This document shows positions 1 to 8,051 of a DNA stretch of 64,000 bases, piece by piece. The position numbers and the translations under genes are program-made. The notes beneath the pieces are model-generated. The model did not search any database and had not been told where the DNA came from. It saw only the letters and a program-made list of their open reading frames with translations. Source of the DNA: Flavobacterium franklandianum. GTDB taxonomy: Bacteria; Bacteroidota; Bacteroidia; Flavobacteriales; Flavobacteriaceae. How positions within the stretch are numbered: the first letter of the stretch is position 1; each line of letters begins with the position of its first letter. Where the stretch lies: assembly GCF_007097365.1 (NCBI RefSeq), contig NZ_VJZR01000004.1, positions 1-64,000 of the forward strand, read 5' to 3'.

Positions 1-2
1 AT

Positions 3-56
3 TTTGAAGAAAAATTATTCGATAGGCTAGTAATAGCAAGCATTACAGGGTTATGA
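3..56 (+). CDS. possible 3' end of an upstream gene (partial)
   Basis: From base 3 one frame stays open for 17 codons and ends at a TGA at 54-56, reading FEEKLFDRLVIASITGL. It could be the C-terminus of a gene that begins outside the window. The piece is too short to assign, and an open stretch of this length is common by chance. Confidence 0.2.
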   Translation, partial: FEEKLFDRLVIASITGL

Positions 57-91
57 CTAAAAACGGACAATCAAAAATTAAATAACTTAAT

Positions 92-431
92 ATGAATAAA
101 TTTAAATTTAATTTTTTTTTCTACTTGTGTTATTGGTTTCCTGTTCAAAGGATAGTAAGCCAACTAAGCCTAATAGACCTCCAGTAGCAGAAACAGTAAC
201 ACAATATTACTTTTAAAAAAAAACCACGCTTTAGGATTAAATTTCCTCAAAGGCGTGGCTGGGGGGGATATTCATAATGCACTTTTAGCGGGAATTGGAT
301 ACAATTTAAAACTACGATTTAATCAAATTAAAGAGCAAATTGCTTTTGGATATTTAAAATACTCAACTTCTCTACTCAAAATAATATTCTTATTTTACCA
401 TAAATTAAAAACCAACTCTTTTAACAATTGA
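92..431 (+). pseudogene. frameshifted small lipoprotein gene
   Basis: An ATG at 92 begins MNKFKFNFF and then loses frame inside a run of nine T (112-120). With one more T it would continue as a hydrophobic stretch ending in VSCSKDSKPTKP, a typical Bacteroidota lipobox. That frame stops at 214-216, next to a run of four T. One further added T would carry it into a frame that stays open to a TGA at 429-431 and contains GGDIHNALLAGIGYNLK. Two single-T corrections therefore give one ORF of about 113 residues. This may be a decayed gene, a slippage-controlled gene, or base-calling errors in homopolymers. The family is not recognised. Confidence 0.5.
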
Positions 432-451
432 CTAATTATAGAAAGGATTTT

Positions 452-1492
452 TTACGAAGACGTTATCTTCTTTGAAGATTCCCGAACCAATACTTCGGTA
501 TTCAGAAAAGTAATTTCTTTGACTTCGTCTTTATTTGGGAATTTGATACTTTTCAAAATAATTTCCGCTGACATTTGCCCCATTTTTGCAGCTGGATGTG
601 TAATTGTTGATAAATTTGGATCTATAATCTCCGAAATAGGGTCGTTATTAAAACCGATCACTGCAAAATCTTCTGGAATTCTAAGACCTTTTCTTTTAGC
701 ACTTTGTATCGCACTCGCAGCCATGATGTCTCCCGAAGCAAATAAACCATCGGGTCTATTTTTTAACTCCAGTAATTTAGTACTGGCTTTTAATGCTTCG
801 TTGTAAGTAACTGTTTTTAAATCTACCATGAGTTCCTTTTCTACAGGCAAATTGTATTTTATCAAGGCATCGATATAGCCTCTTTTTCTTTCATTATATA
901 AATTACCAAACTCAGAACCGGCAGTAATATGAGCAATGCGTTTGCAACCTTGTTCTATAAGGTGTTTTGTTGCTTTATATCCAGCAGCATAATTGTCAAT
1001 TATTACTCGAAATGTATTGAAATCTTTTGGAACCCTATCGACAAAAACTAATGGAATATTGTTATTTACAAATTGTTGAAAATGGGAAGTGTCAACTGTT
1101 TTCATCCCTATGGAACAAATAATACCACTAACTCTGCTACTATATAAAGATTTAGCCATGCTGACTTCTTCTTCATAGGAGTCATGAGATTGCATAATAA
1201 TTACATTATAACCTGATTTTCGAGCAGTAATTTCTATACCGCTTATCAGTGAAGAAAGGAAGGGTTGGGTAACAGTTGGAATCAAAACTCCAATGGTATT
1301 GGTCTTATTCCCCCGCAAACCAGCGGCCAAAGTATTAGGAACATAGCCCATTTCCTCGGCCATTTTCTTAACCTTTTTTATTGTTTTTGTGCTTATTGTA
1401 GGATGATCTTTTAGAGCTCTTGAAATTGTTGAGGTTGCTAGTTTTAATTTATTAGCGAGATCATATATCGTCACGTCTTTATTTTCTTCCAT
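452..1492 (-). CDS. LacI-family transcriptional regulator
   Basis: A sugar-responsive DNA-binding regulator of about 346 residues. The N-terminus carries the LacI helix-turn-helix (TIYDLANKLKLATSTISRAL) and hinge (MGYVPNTLAAGLRG). A periplasmic-binding-protein fold follows, with the characteristic NTIGVLIPTVTQPFLS opening, FVDRVP, and the late segment IPEDFAVIGFNNDP. The frame is open up to 1516, but the Met at 1492 is preferred: it directly precedes the HTH, and a TAnnTTTG element at 1514-1521 overlaps the longer version. The gene is divergent from the GntR-xylB-xylA operon, so it probably regulates xylose or xylan use. The ligand is not known. Confidence 0.9.
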   Translation of the reverse strand: MEENKDVTIYDLANKLKLATSTISRALKDHPTISTKTIKKVKKMAEEMGYVPNTLAAGLRGNKTNTIGVLIPTVTQPFLSSLISGIEITARKSGYNVIIMQSHDSYEEEVSMAKSLYSSRVSGIICSIGMKTVDTSHFQQFVNNNIPLVFVDRVPKDFNTFRVIIDNYAAGYKATKHLIEQGCKRIAHITAGSEFGNLYNERKRGYIDALIKYNLPVEKELMVDLKTVTYNEALKASTKLLELKNRPDGLFASGDIMAASAIQSAKRKGLRIPEDFAVIGFNNDPISEIIDPNLSTITHPAAKMGQMSAEIILKSIKFPNKDEVKEITFLNTEVLVRESSKKITSS

Positions 1493-1513
1493 ATAATAAA
1501 AAATAATTAATAA

Positions 1514-1521
1514 CAAATATA
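1514..1521 (-). promoter_or_regulatory. -7 promoter element of the LacI gene
   Basis: Read on the minus strand this is TATATTTG, matching the Bacteroidota -7 consensus TAnnTTTG, 22 bases upstream of the ATG at 1492. No clear -33 TTG was found. Its position argues against a start at 1516. Confidence 0.5.
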
Positions 1522-1694
1522 CTATTTTTTATAATAGTTTTCATAAGAATTTCTCTCTGAATATGCTTCAGGAATTCAGCTCAGACTAGATGATTGTCTA
1601 ACCTAAAAAAAAATGATTAAATTATTTCGAAAATAATTTTTTATATTGAAAAAATCACTAATTTAGCATACCGGAACAGAACAGTACGCAGGTT

Positions 1695-2696
1695 ATGAAT
1701 ATAAAGATTTTCGCTTTTAATATTAATCACGAAAGTGACATCCCAAAGTATCAGCAATTGGTAAATTCTATCAATAATGCTATTGCTAAAAAGCTTCTTA
1801 ACAAGGGAGATTTGTTGCCTTCAGTGAATAGTATTTGCAATGAAAATAAACTTTCAAGAGATACAGTTTTTAAAGCTTATTCAATTTTAAAAGACCAAAG
1901 AGTTATTGAATCGGTTCCAAATAAAGGGTATTACGTTGCTGGCGAAACTCGAAAAATACTTTTAGTTTTAGACACCTTCAAAGCATACAAAGAAGTTTTG
2001 TATCATTCTTTTGTGAATAATTTACCCGATAATATTATTACAGATGTGCAATTTCATCATTATAACATCGATAATTTCAAAACGATTATCAATAATAGTG
2101 TTGGCAAGTATTATAAATATGTCGTAATGAATTTTGATCATAAAGAAGTCGCTTCTGTTTTGACCAATATCGCTAACGATAAGCTCTTGTTGATTGACTG
2201 GAATATTCATTCGAAATCCAAGAATAATTATGTATTTCAAGATTTTGGAATTGCTTTTTATGAATCTTTGAAAGAGGCTGTTGATTTGTTTAGAAAATAT
2301 GAAGCGATTCATTTTGTGTATCCAAATTTCACCAATCATCCAATAGAAACTGTTACTTTTTTTAAAAAATTTTGTAAAGAATTTGGTTTTGAATCTAAAA
2401 TTATCATCAATCCAAAGGAGTTTAACATTGAAAAAAACATTGCTTATATAAGTGTAAGCGACAGAATATTAGGTTTCTTTTTAGAACAATGCCGGGAAAA
2501 AGATTTTGAACCCGGAAAAGACGTTGGATTTTTATCGTACAATGAAACTCCAATGAAAAAATTTATTTATAAAGGAATTTCGGTGGTTACAACAGATTTT
2601 AAGGAATTAGGAACCAAAGGGGCCGAATTTATTACCAAAGACGAACCGATGCAGTATTATGTGTCGACAAAATTAATATTAAGAGAATCATTATAA
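1695..2696 (+). CDS. GntR-family regulator with sugar-binding domain, probable xylose regulator
   Basis: A 333-residue regulator. Residues about 10-80 form a GntR winged helix (IPKYQQLVNSINNAI, then LPSVNSICNENKLSRDTVFK and ESVPNKGYYVAG). The rest, from about 85 on, resembles a periplasmic sugar-binding domain rather than the FadR or HutC ligand domains, and includes DVGFLSYNETPMKKF near the end. The stop is only 3 bases before xylB, so it is the first gene of the xylBA operon. It is most likely an autoregulating xylose sensor; that is inferred from context. A LacI gene lies divergently upstream. Confidence 0.85.
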   Translation: MNIKIFAFNINHESDIPKYQQLVNSINNAIAKKLLNKGDLLPSVNSICNENKLSRDTVFKAYSILKDQRVIESVPNKGYYVAGETRKILLVLDTFKAYKEVLYHSFVNNLPDNIITDVQFHHYNIDNFKTIINNSVGKYYKYVVMNFDHKEVASVLTNIANDKLLLIDWNIHSKSKNNYVFQDFGIAFYESLKEAVDLFRKYEAIHFVYPNFTNHPIETVTFFKKFCKEFGFESKIIINPKEFNIEKNIAYISVSDRILGFFLEQCREKDFEPGKDVGFLSYNETPMKKFIYKGISVVTTDFKELGTKGAEFITKDEPMQYYVSTKLILRESL

Positions 2697-2699
2697 ATT

Positions 2700-4184
2700 A
2701 TGTATTACATTGGATTTGATATAGGTAGCTCCTCGGTAAAAGTGGCTATTGTAGAAATTGCAACCGGAAAAAGCATTGGTGTAGCACAAGAGCCAGAAAC
2801 CGAAATGAGTATGCTGGCACTAAAAAACGGTTGGGCTGAACAAAAACCAGAAGATTGGTGGTTACACGCATGCAATGCTGTAGTCAAATTGAAAAAGAAA
2901 TTCAATATTTCCAGAACACAAATAAAAGGAATAGGGATTTCGTATCAAATGCACGGATTGGTTTTGGTTGATGCAGCAGGACAACCTTTGCGAAAATCAA
3001 TAATTTGGTGTGATAGTAGAGCCGTTGAAATAGGAAATGAGGCATTTTCTGCCATCGGTGAAAAGAAATGCAACGAACATTTGCTAAATTCTCCTGGCAA
3101 CTTCACTGCTTCAAAGTTGAAATGGGTCAAAGAGAATGAGCCAGAAATTTACAATCAGATTCATAAATTTATGTTGCCAGGTGATTACATTGCCTACAAA
3201 TTGTCTAATGTTATCAACACCACGATTTCAGGTTTGTCCGAAGGTATAATGTGGGATTTTAAAAATGATACTTTCGCCAATTTCTTGTTTGAGCAATATG
3301 GTATTTCGACTGAACTTGTTCCAGATATTGTAGATACTTTTTGCGTTCAATCTAAAGTAGATAAAAAAGGAGCAGAAGAAAGCGGACTTGCCGAAGGAAT
3401 TCCTATATTTTATAGAGCAGGTGACCAACCTAACAATGCACTTTCGTTGAATGTTTTCAATCCAGGCGAAGTGGCTGCAACAGGCGGAACATCGGGTGTG
3501 GTTTATGCAATGACCAGTAGCTTGTCTGTCAAAGAAAGTTCGAGAGTCAATAATTTTGCCCACGTCAATTATAAAAAAGGCAATGAACCAAGAATTGGAA
3601 AATTGTTGTGCATTAATGGAGCCGGAATTCAATACCGATGGTTGCTGAATAATCTTTCGGTAAGTTCTTATGAAGAAATGAATAATCTAGCTTCGGATAT
3701 TCCCGTAGGATCTGATGGGGTTTGTATGATTCCTTTTGGAAACGGAGCCGAACGAATGTTGAATAACAAAGACATTGGAACCCGATTGGTCAATGTCAAT
3801 CTCAACAATCACGGCAAAGCTCATATTTGTCGCGCTGCCTTAGAAGGGATTGCTTTTTCATTTGTCTATGGAATGGAAATTATGAAATCCGATGGTATCG
3901 AAGTGAATGTAATGCGTGCTGGAAACGATAATTTATTCCGTTCCGAGATTTTTTCAAATACTGTGGCAACACTTATTGGTCACGAAATAGAGATCTACAA
4001 TACCACAGGAGCCATTGGTGCAGCAAGAGCATCAGGACTTCACGAAGGCGATTTTGAAACCTTCGGAAAATATATTACTGACAATGATCACGTAATGACG
4101 TATATGCCTTTTAAAGACAAACAACCGTATTTAGAAGCGTATCAACTTTGGAAAAACGAATTAGAATTAATAATCAATAAATAA
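2700..4184 (+). CDS. xylB: xylulokinase
   Basis: Phosphorylates D-xylulose to xylulose 5-phosphate, the second step of the isomerase pathway. It is a 494-residue FGGY-family kinase, the normal length. The N-terminal phosphate-binding loop is DIGSSSVKVAIVE, and the substrate segment SYQMHGLVLVD is followed by SIIWCDSRAVE. The second actin-like domain carries GDQPNNALSLN, GEVAATGGTSGVVYA and the late motif RAGNDNLFRS. It sits between the GntR regulator and xylA in one operon, with 7 bases separating it from xylA, which fixes the substrate as xylulose rather than another FGGY sugar. Confidence 0.95.
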   Translation: MYYIGFDIGSSSVKVAIVEIATGKSIGVAQEPETEMSMLALKNGWAEQKPEDWWLHACNAVVKLKKKFNISRTQIKGIGISYQMHGLVLVDAAGQPLRKSIIWCDSRAVEIGNEAFSAIGEKKCNEHLLNSPGNFTASKLKWVKENEPEIYNQIHKFMLPGDYIAYKLSNVINTTISGLSEGIMWDFKNDTFANFLFEQYGISTELVPDIVDTFCVQSKVDKKGAEESGLAEGIPIFYRAGDQPNNALSLNVFNPGEVAATGGTSGVVYAMTSSLSVKESSRVNNFAHVNYKKGNEPRIGKLLCINGAGIQYRWLLNNLSVSSYEEMNNLASDIPVGSDGVCMIPFGNGAERMLNNKDIGTRLVNVNLNNHGKAHICRAALEGIAFSFVYGMEIMKSDGIEVNVMRAGNDNLFRSEIFSNTVATLIGHEIEIYNTTGAIGAARASGLHEGDFETFGKYITDNDHVMTYMPFKDKQPYLEAYQLWKNELELIINK

Positions 4185-4191
4185 ATAGAAT

Positions 4192-5517
4192 ATGGCAACT
4201 TTAGGCAATAAAGAATACTTTAAAGGTATTGGCGAAATTAAATTTGAAGGAGCAGCATCAGACAATCCTTTAGCATTCAAATATTACAATCCAGACCAAG
4301 TTGTGGCAGGAAAAACGATGCGCGAGCATTTTAAATTTGCTATCGCATATTGGCATACTTTCTGTGGGCAAGGATCCGATCCATTTGGACCAGGAACACA
4401 AAATTTTGCTTGGGATCAATCATCAGATGCAGTGCAAGCAGCTAAAGACAAAGCAGATGCAGCTTTCGAATTCATTACCAAAATGGGATTTGGATACTAC
4501 TGTTTCCACGATTACGATTTAATTCGTGAAGGAGCAACCTTTGGAGAATCTGAAAAAAGAATCTTAACTATCACTGACTATTTGAAAGAAAAGCAAGCGG
4601 CTTCTGGTGTGAAATTGCTTTGGGGAACTGCCAATGCTTTTTCGAACCCTCGTTATATGAATGGTGCTGCTACCAATCCTGATTTTAACGTAGTGGCAAG
4701 AGCAGGTGGACAAGTAAAATTAGCCTTAGATGCAACGATTGCCTTAGGCGGTGAGAATTATGTTTTCTGGGGAGGACGCGAAGGATATATGTCATTGTTA
4801 AATACTGATATGGGAAGAGAATTAGACCATATGGGAGAATTTTTGAGAATGGCTCGTGATTATGCTCGTGCGCAAGGATTTAAAGGAAATTTCTTCATTG
4901 AGCCAAAACCTATGGAGCCAATGAAACATCAATATGATTTTGATTGTGCTACCGCAATTGGATTTTTACGTGCACAAGGTTTAGAGAATGATTTCAAAAT
5001 GAATATCGAAGTAAACCACGCTACATTGGCACAACACACTTTCCAACACGAAATTGAAGTGGCTGCCAAAGCGGGAATGTTAGGAAGTTTAGATGCTAAC
5101 CGCGGAGATTATCAAAACGGATGGGATACAGACCAATTTCCAAACAATATTCAAGAAACTACCGAAGCCATGTTGGTATTCTTGAAAGCAGGCGGTCTTC
5201 AAGGTGGTGGTGTTAATTTTGATGCTAAAATCAGAAGAAATTCTACAGATATGGAAGATGTTTTCCACGCACATATTGGCGGAGCAGATACTTTTGCAAG
5301 AGCTTTGTTGACTGCAGATAAAATCATCACTTCATCAGCTTATAACAAATTAAGAACAGAAAGATACAGCTCATTCGATTCCGGAAAAGGAAAAGAATTT
5401 GAAGAAGGAAAATTAGATTTTAAAGCTTTGTACGAAATCGCCAAAGAAAATGGTGAACTTACATTACAAAGTGGCAAACAAGAATTGTTTGAAAATATCA
5501 TCAACCAATATATTTAG
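4192..5517 (+). CDS. xylA: xylose isomerase
   Basis: Interconverts D-xylose and D-xylulose in the cytoplasm, a divalent-metal enzyme of the long (class II) type at 441 residues. Visible active-site segments are YCFHDYD with the catalytic His, [15 protein letters not shown], the metal-binding [34 protein letters not shown] and [20 protein letters not shown]. It is the last gene of the regulator-xylB-xylA operon and is followed by a strong terminator. No xylose transporter is present in this cluster. Confidence 0.97.
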   Translation: MATLGNKEYFKGIGEIKFEGAASDNPLAFKYYNPDQVVAGKTMREHFKFAIAYWHTFCGQGSDPFGPGTQNFAWDQSSDAVQAAKDKADAAFEFITKMGFGYYCFHDYDLIREGATFGESEKRILTITDYLKEKQAASGVKLLWGTANAFSNPRYMNGAATNPDFNVVARAGGQVKLALDATIALGGENYVFWGGREGYMSLLNTDMGRELDHMGEFLRMARDYARAQGFKGNFFIEPKPMEPMKHQYDFDCATAIGFLRAQGLENDFKMNIEVNHATLAQHTFQHEIEVAAKAGMLGSLDANRGDYQNGWDTDQFPNNIQETTEAMLVFLKAGGLQGGGVNFDAKIRRNSTDMEDVFHAHIGGADTFARALLTADKIITSSAYNKLRTERYSSFDSGKGKEFEEGKLDFKALYEIAKENGELTLQSGKQELFENIINQYI

Positions 5518-5538
5518 GACTAGTTTTAGTTTAGTTTT

Positions 5539-5584
5539 AGGCTTGTTTTTATTTTAAAATAAAAACAAGCCTTTCTTTTTTAAC
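5539..5584 (+). terminator. rho-independent terminator of the xylose operon
   Basis: Bases 5539-5572 are a perfect 34-bp palindrome beginning AGGCTTGTTTTTATTTT and ending in its exact complement. A pyrimidine/T tract (TTCTTTTTT) follows. It starts 22 bases after the xylA stop. Confidence 0.85.
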
Positions 5585-5599
5585 AGAAATCCATCGGTT

Positions 5600-5722
5600 A
5601 TGGATAAAGGAATTACAATTTCTTTTAGACCTATTGAAAGGTTGCTAAAACACCCAAATACGGATATTGGTTTAGTGACTTCTTATATTGATTTTAAAAA
5701 AGAAATTTATTATAGAAGTTAA
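5600..5722 (+). CDS. 40-residue ORF, possible gene remnant
   Basis: An ATG at 5600 opens 40 codons (MDKGITISFRPIERLLKHP to FKKEIYYRS) ending in TAA at 5720-5722. The composition is protein-like, but there is no visible promoter and it lies just behind the xylose terminator. It may be the 3' remnant of a lost gene or chance. No family is recognised. Confidence 0.25.
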   Translation: MDKGITISFRPIERLLKHPNTDIGLVTSYIDFKKEIYYRS

Positions 5723-5782
5723 ATATATTTTTTTGTCTCAATAATTCCGTTAACACAAAAAAATCAGAGTTGTTTTTATTAC

Positions 5783-6814
5783 TTACAATTTTGTAGCTGT
5801 ATAATTTTCTTGTACAATAATTTCTAGTTGCATATGGTGTAAGTCGGTAACCGTTTCCTTTAAAACCACTTTTTTGTACAAATGATTAATTCCCATATAG
5901 CCTTGTTCTTCAGGTTTTTGATGAATTAAAAAGTCGATAATACCGTCATTTAAATATTCTAGGTTTTGTTTTAATAACTCATAACCTACAACTCGAATTC
6001 CTTGTAAGTCGTTTTCTTTTATGAATTTAGCCACAATATAAACTCTCGAATTAGGTATAAATACACAGTCTATTCCACTAAACATATTTATATTTAATTG
6101 GTTTTCAATATCATATTTAATACTGATTTCAGTAAAATTAAATTTTGGGAGATTCTGTTTGTCATTGAAAAAGGCATAAAAACCTTTGATACGTTGCAAA
6201 AAAACATTTGTTCTTGAAGTGCTTTCTACATTTCGAGTGATTTTTAATATCAAAACATTACTGTCGTTTTTGATGCCATAACTAATTAATTTCCCCCCCA
6301 GATATCCACTTTGATAAGAATCTTGACCAATATAGGCTACTCCGTCAATTTCTGGAAGGTTGGAGTCAATCATGACAATTGGAGTGTTTTTCTTCTTGTA
6401 TTCTTTTAAAAAAGAAACAGATTCCTCATAAAAGATTGGGGCAAATAGCAGTCCATCATAATCCATTTTTAATACTTTGGTTGCCGTTTTTTTGAAAGAA
6501 GAGATATTGTAATCAAAATAGAGGTAGTCAATAGAAATACCAAAATTAGCCAATTCTTCTGCGGCTTTTGATATACCTACAATTGGTGCTTGCCAATATT
6601 CGACATTTTTATTTTTGGGAAGAAAAACAGCAAATTTAAATTTCTTGTTGAAAGCTAAATTGCTGGCAAAAATATTTTTTTTATAGCCATACTCTTTGAT
6701 AATCGTCTGAACTTTGGCGATATTTTCTTCCGTTACCTGTCCACGATTATGAATAATTCTATCTACTGTTCCTACGGAAACATTAGCAATTTTGGCTATT
6801 TTTTTTATTGTAAT
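5783..6814 (-). CDS. LacI-family regulator, probable hexuronate repressor; no standard start codon
   Basis: From the first TTG (6553) only the ligand-binding part would be made. The frame stays open well upstream and encodes a complete LacI DNA-binding head: TIKKIAKIANVSVGTVDRII followed by HNRGQVTEENIAKVQ. The expected first residue corresponds to an ATT at 6814-6812. No ATG, GTG or TTG lies between this point and the in-frame TAA further upstream. From 6814 the protein would be 343 residues, the normal LacI length. It either starts at ATT, as infC genes do, or has lost its start. It is divergent from the uronate operon, so it is the best candidate for binding the palindrome at 6937-6952. 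Confidence 0.75.
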   Translation of the reverse strand: MTIKKIAKIANVSVGTVDRIIHNRGQVTEENIAKVQTIIKEYGYKKNIFASNLAFNKKFKFAVFLPKNKNVEYWQAPIVGISKAAEELANFGISIDYLYFDYNISSFKKTATKVLKMDYDGLLFAPIFYEESVSFLKEYKKKNTPIVMIDSNLPEIDGVAYIGQDSYQSGYLGGKLISYGIKNDSNVLILKITRNVESTSRTNVFLQRIKGFYAFFNDKQNLPKFNFTEISIKYDIENQLNINMFSGIDCVFIPNSRVYIVAKFIKENDLQGIRVVGYELLKQNLEYLNDGIIDFLIHQKPEEQGYMGINHLYKKVVLKETVTDLHHMQLEIIVQENYTATKL

Positions 6815-6903
6815 GATAATTCGAACTTTTAAATATTTGACAATGTAAAATTATACTTTTTTTTGTCTTTTATAATTATTTTAAATTTTCATTTAATTTT
6901 CTG

Positions 6904-6930
6904 TTTGACTTCTTTTTTTTTATATATTTG
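6904..6930 (+). promoter_or_regulatory. promoter of the hexuronate operon
   Basis: TATATTTG at 6923-6930 matches the Bacteroidota -7 element. TTTG at 6904-6907 is a candidate -33, though the 15-base spacer is shorter than usual. Transcription would begin near 6937, inside the palindrome described next. This places the start of the first kinase at 6967 rather than at the TTG at 6928. Confidence 0.55.
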
Positions 6931-6936
6931 TACCGC

Positions 6937-6952
6937 TCGTGTACGCACACGA
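6937..6952 (+). promoter_or_regulatory. operator-like palindrome before the first KDG kinase
   Basis: TCGTGTACGCACACGA has perfect 6-base arms around ACGC. It lies exactly where transcription should start, a classic repressor position. The core CGTGTnCGnACAC recurs at 7988-8000 before the second kinase. A central CG with symmetric arms is typical of LacI-family operators, and a LacI gene is divergent here. Confidence 0.6.
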
Positions 6953-6966
6953 AAATTTCATCTGAT

Positions 6967-7974
6967 ATGTCAAAAAGAATTGTAACTTTTGGAGAAATAT
7001 TACTTAGGCTTTCGCCACCAAGTCATTTAAGATTGACTCAGGCCACCTCATTTGATTTGTATTACGGTTGCGCCGAAGCCAATGTAGCTGCTTCGTTGGC
7101 CAAATTTGGTCTTCCTGTAAAATTTATTACTGCTGTGCCTCCAAACGAATTGGGAGAATCATCATTGAGTATGTTGCGCTCTTTTGGTGTGGAGCCTATA
7201 GCTTTTACCCAAGGCAAAAGACTTGGAATTTATTATTTTGAACAAGGTGCTTCTGAAAGACCTGGAAAAGTGGTTTACGATAGAGAAGATTCTTCATTTT
7301 CGACGCTAAGAAAAGAAATGATTGATTGGGAAACAATATTCAAGGATGCCGATTGGTTCCATTGGTCTGGAATTACTCCTTCACTTTCATTGGAATTAGC
7401 TGAATTATGTAAAGAAGCTTTAGTAGTTGCCGAAAATATGGGATTGACTATTTCTGCCGATTTAAATTACAGACCTACTTTATGGAAATATGGTAAACAT
7501 GCTAATGAAATAATGCCAAATCTAGTACAACATTGCGACTTATTATTGGGAGGTATTGATGAATCAGAAAAAGTATTGGGAGTTAAAATGAATGAAGGTG
7601 AAACGGAGGAAATTGTTTTTGCCAATTGGATGAAAGCATTCCCAAAATTAAAAAACATTACTTCAACCCACAGGATGCGTGCTAATGCTTCATCGAACAG
7701 TTTGAACGCTTCTATCTGGAATGGTAAAGAATTATTGCATTCCAGAGAATACAATGTTTCGCATATTATTGATAGAATAGGGGCAGGAGATGCTTTTATG
7801 GCAGGAATTATCTACGGATTAATCACTTGGCCAGACGACCATCAAACAGCACTCGAATTTGCAGTTGCTGCGACTTGTTTGAAACATTCCATATCCGGAG
7901 ATATTAATTTAGCGACTGTAAGTGAAATAAAAGCATTGATGAGTGGTTCAGGGGGCGGCAGAGTTTCGAGATGA
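6967..7974 (+). CDS. 2-dehydro-3-deoxygluconate kinase, first paralogue (PfkB family)
   Basis: Predicted to phosphorylate KDG to KDPG. The 335-residue PfkB-family protein has the N-terminal substrate region (FGEILLRLSPP, DLYYGCAEANVAASLA), the SADLNYRPTLWK segment, and the ATP/catalytic loop IIDRIGAGDAFMAG with the general-base Asp. It is a tandem duplicate of the next gene; both end in GGGRVSR or SGRVAR-type tails. Just before the catalytic loop it reads NITSTHRMRANASSNS, where the partner has TTLRGSISASHNTW, so the nucleotide-side region has diverged. Its activity is therefore less certain. The start at 6967 is chosen because the frame extension to 6928 lies in the promoter. Confidence 0.85.
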   Translation: MSKRIVTFGEILLRLSPPSHLRLTQATSFDLYYGCAEANVAASLAKFGLPVKFITAVPPNELGESSLSMLRSFGVEPIAFTQGKRLGIYYFEQGASERPGKVVYDREDSSFSTLRKEMIDWETIFKDADWFHWSGITPSLSLELAELCKEALVVAENMGLTISADLNYRPTLWKYGKHANEIMPNLVQHCDLLLGGIDESEKVLGVKMNEGETEEIVFANWMKAFPKLKNITSTHRMRANASSNSLNASIWNGKELLHSREYNVSHIIDRIGAGDAFMAGIIYGLITWPDDHQTALEFAVAATCLKHSISGDINLATVSEIKALMSGSGGGRVSR

Positions 7975-7987
7975 TTTTAATAATACA

Positions 7988-8000
7988 CGTGTTCGAACAC
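7988..8000 (+). promoter_or_regulatory. operator-like palindrome before the second KDG kinase
   Basis: GTGTTCGAACAC at 7989-8000 is a perfect 12-bp palindrome preceded by C, matching CGTGTnCGnACAC seen at 6938-6950. It lies in the 77-base gap between the two kinases, 51 bases before the next ATG. Confidence 0.55.
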
Positions 8001-8051
8001 TTAAAAAAAAGTATATAACTAATTATAAATTAACAATTAACAATTAAAGTA

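Noticed and set aside
6928..6966. TTG start of the first KDG kinase at 6928
   Set aside because: The TTG is part of the -7 element, upstream of the predicted transcription start.
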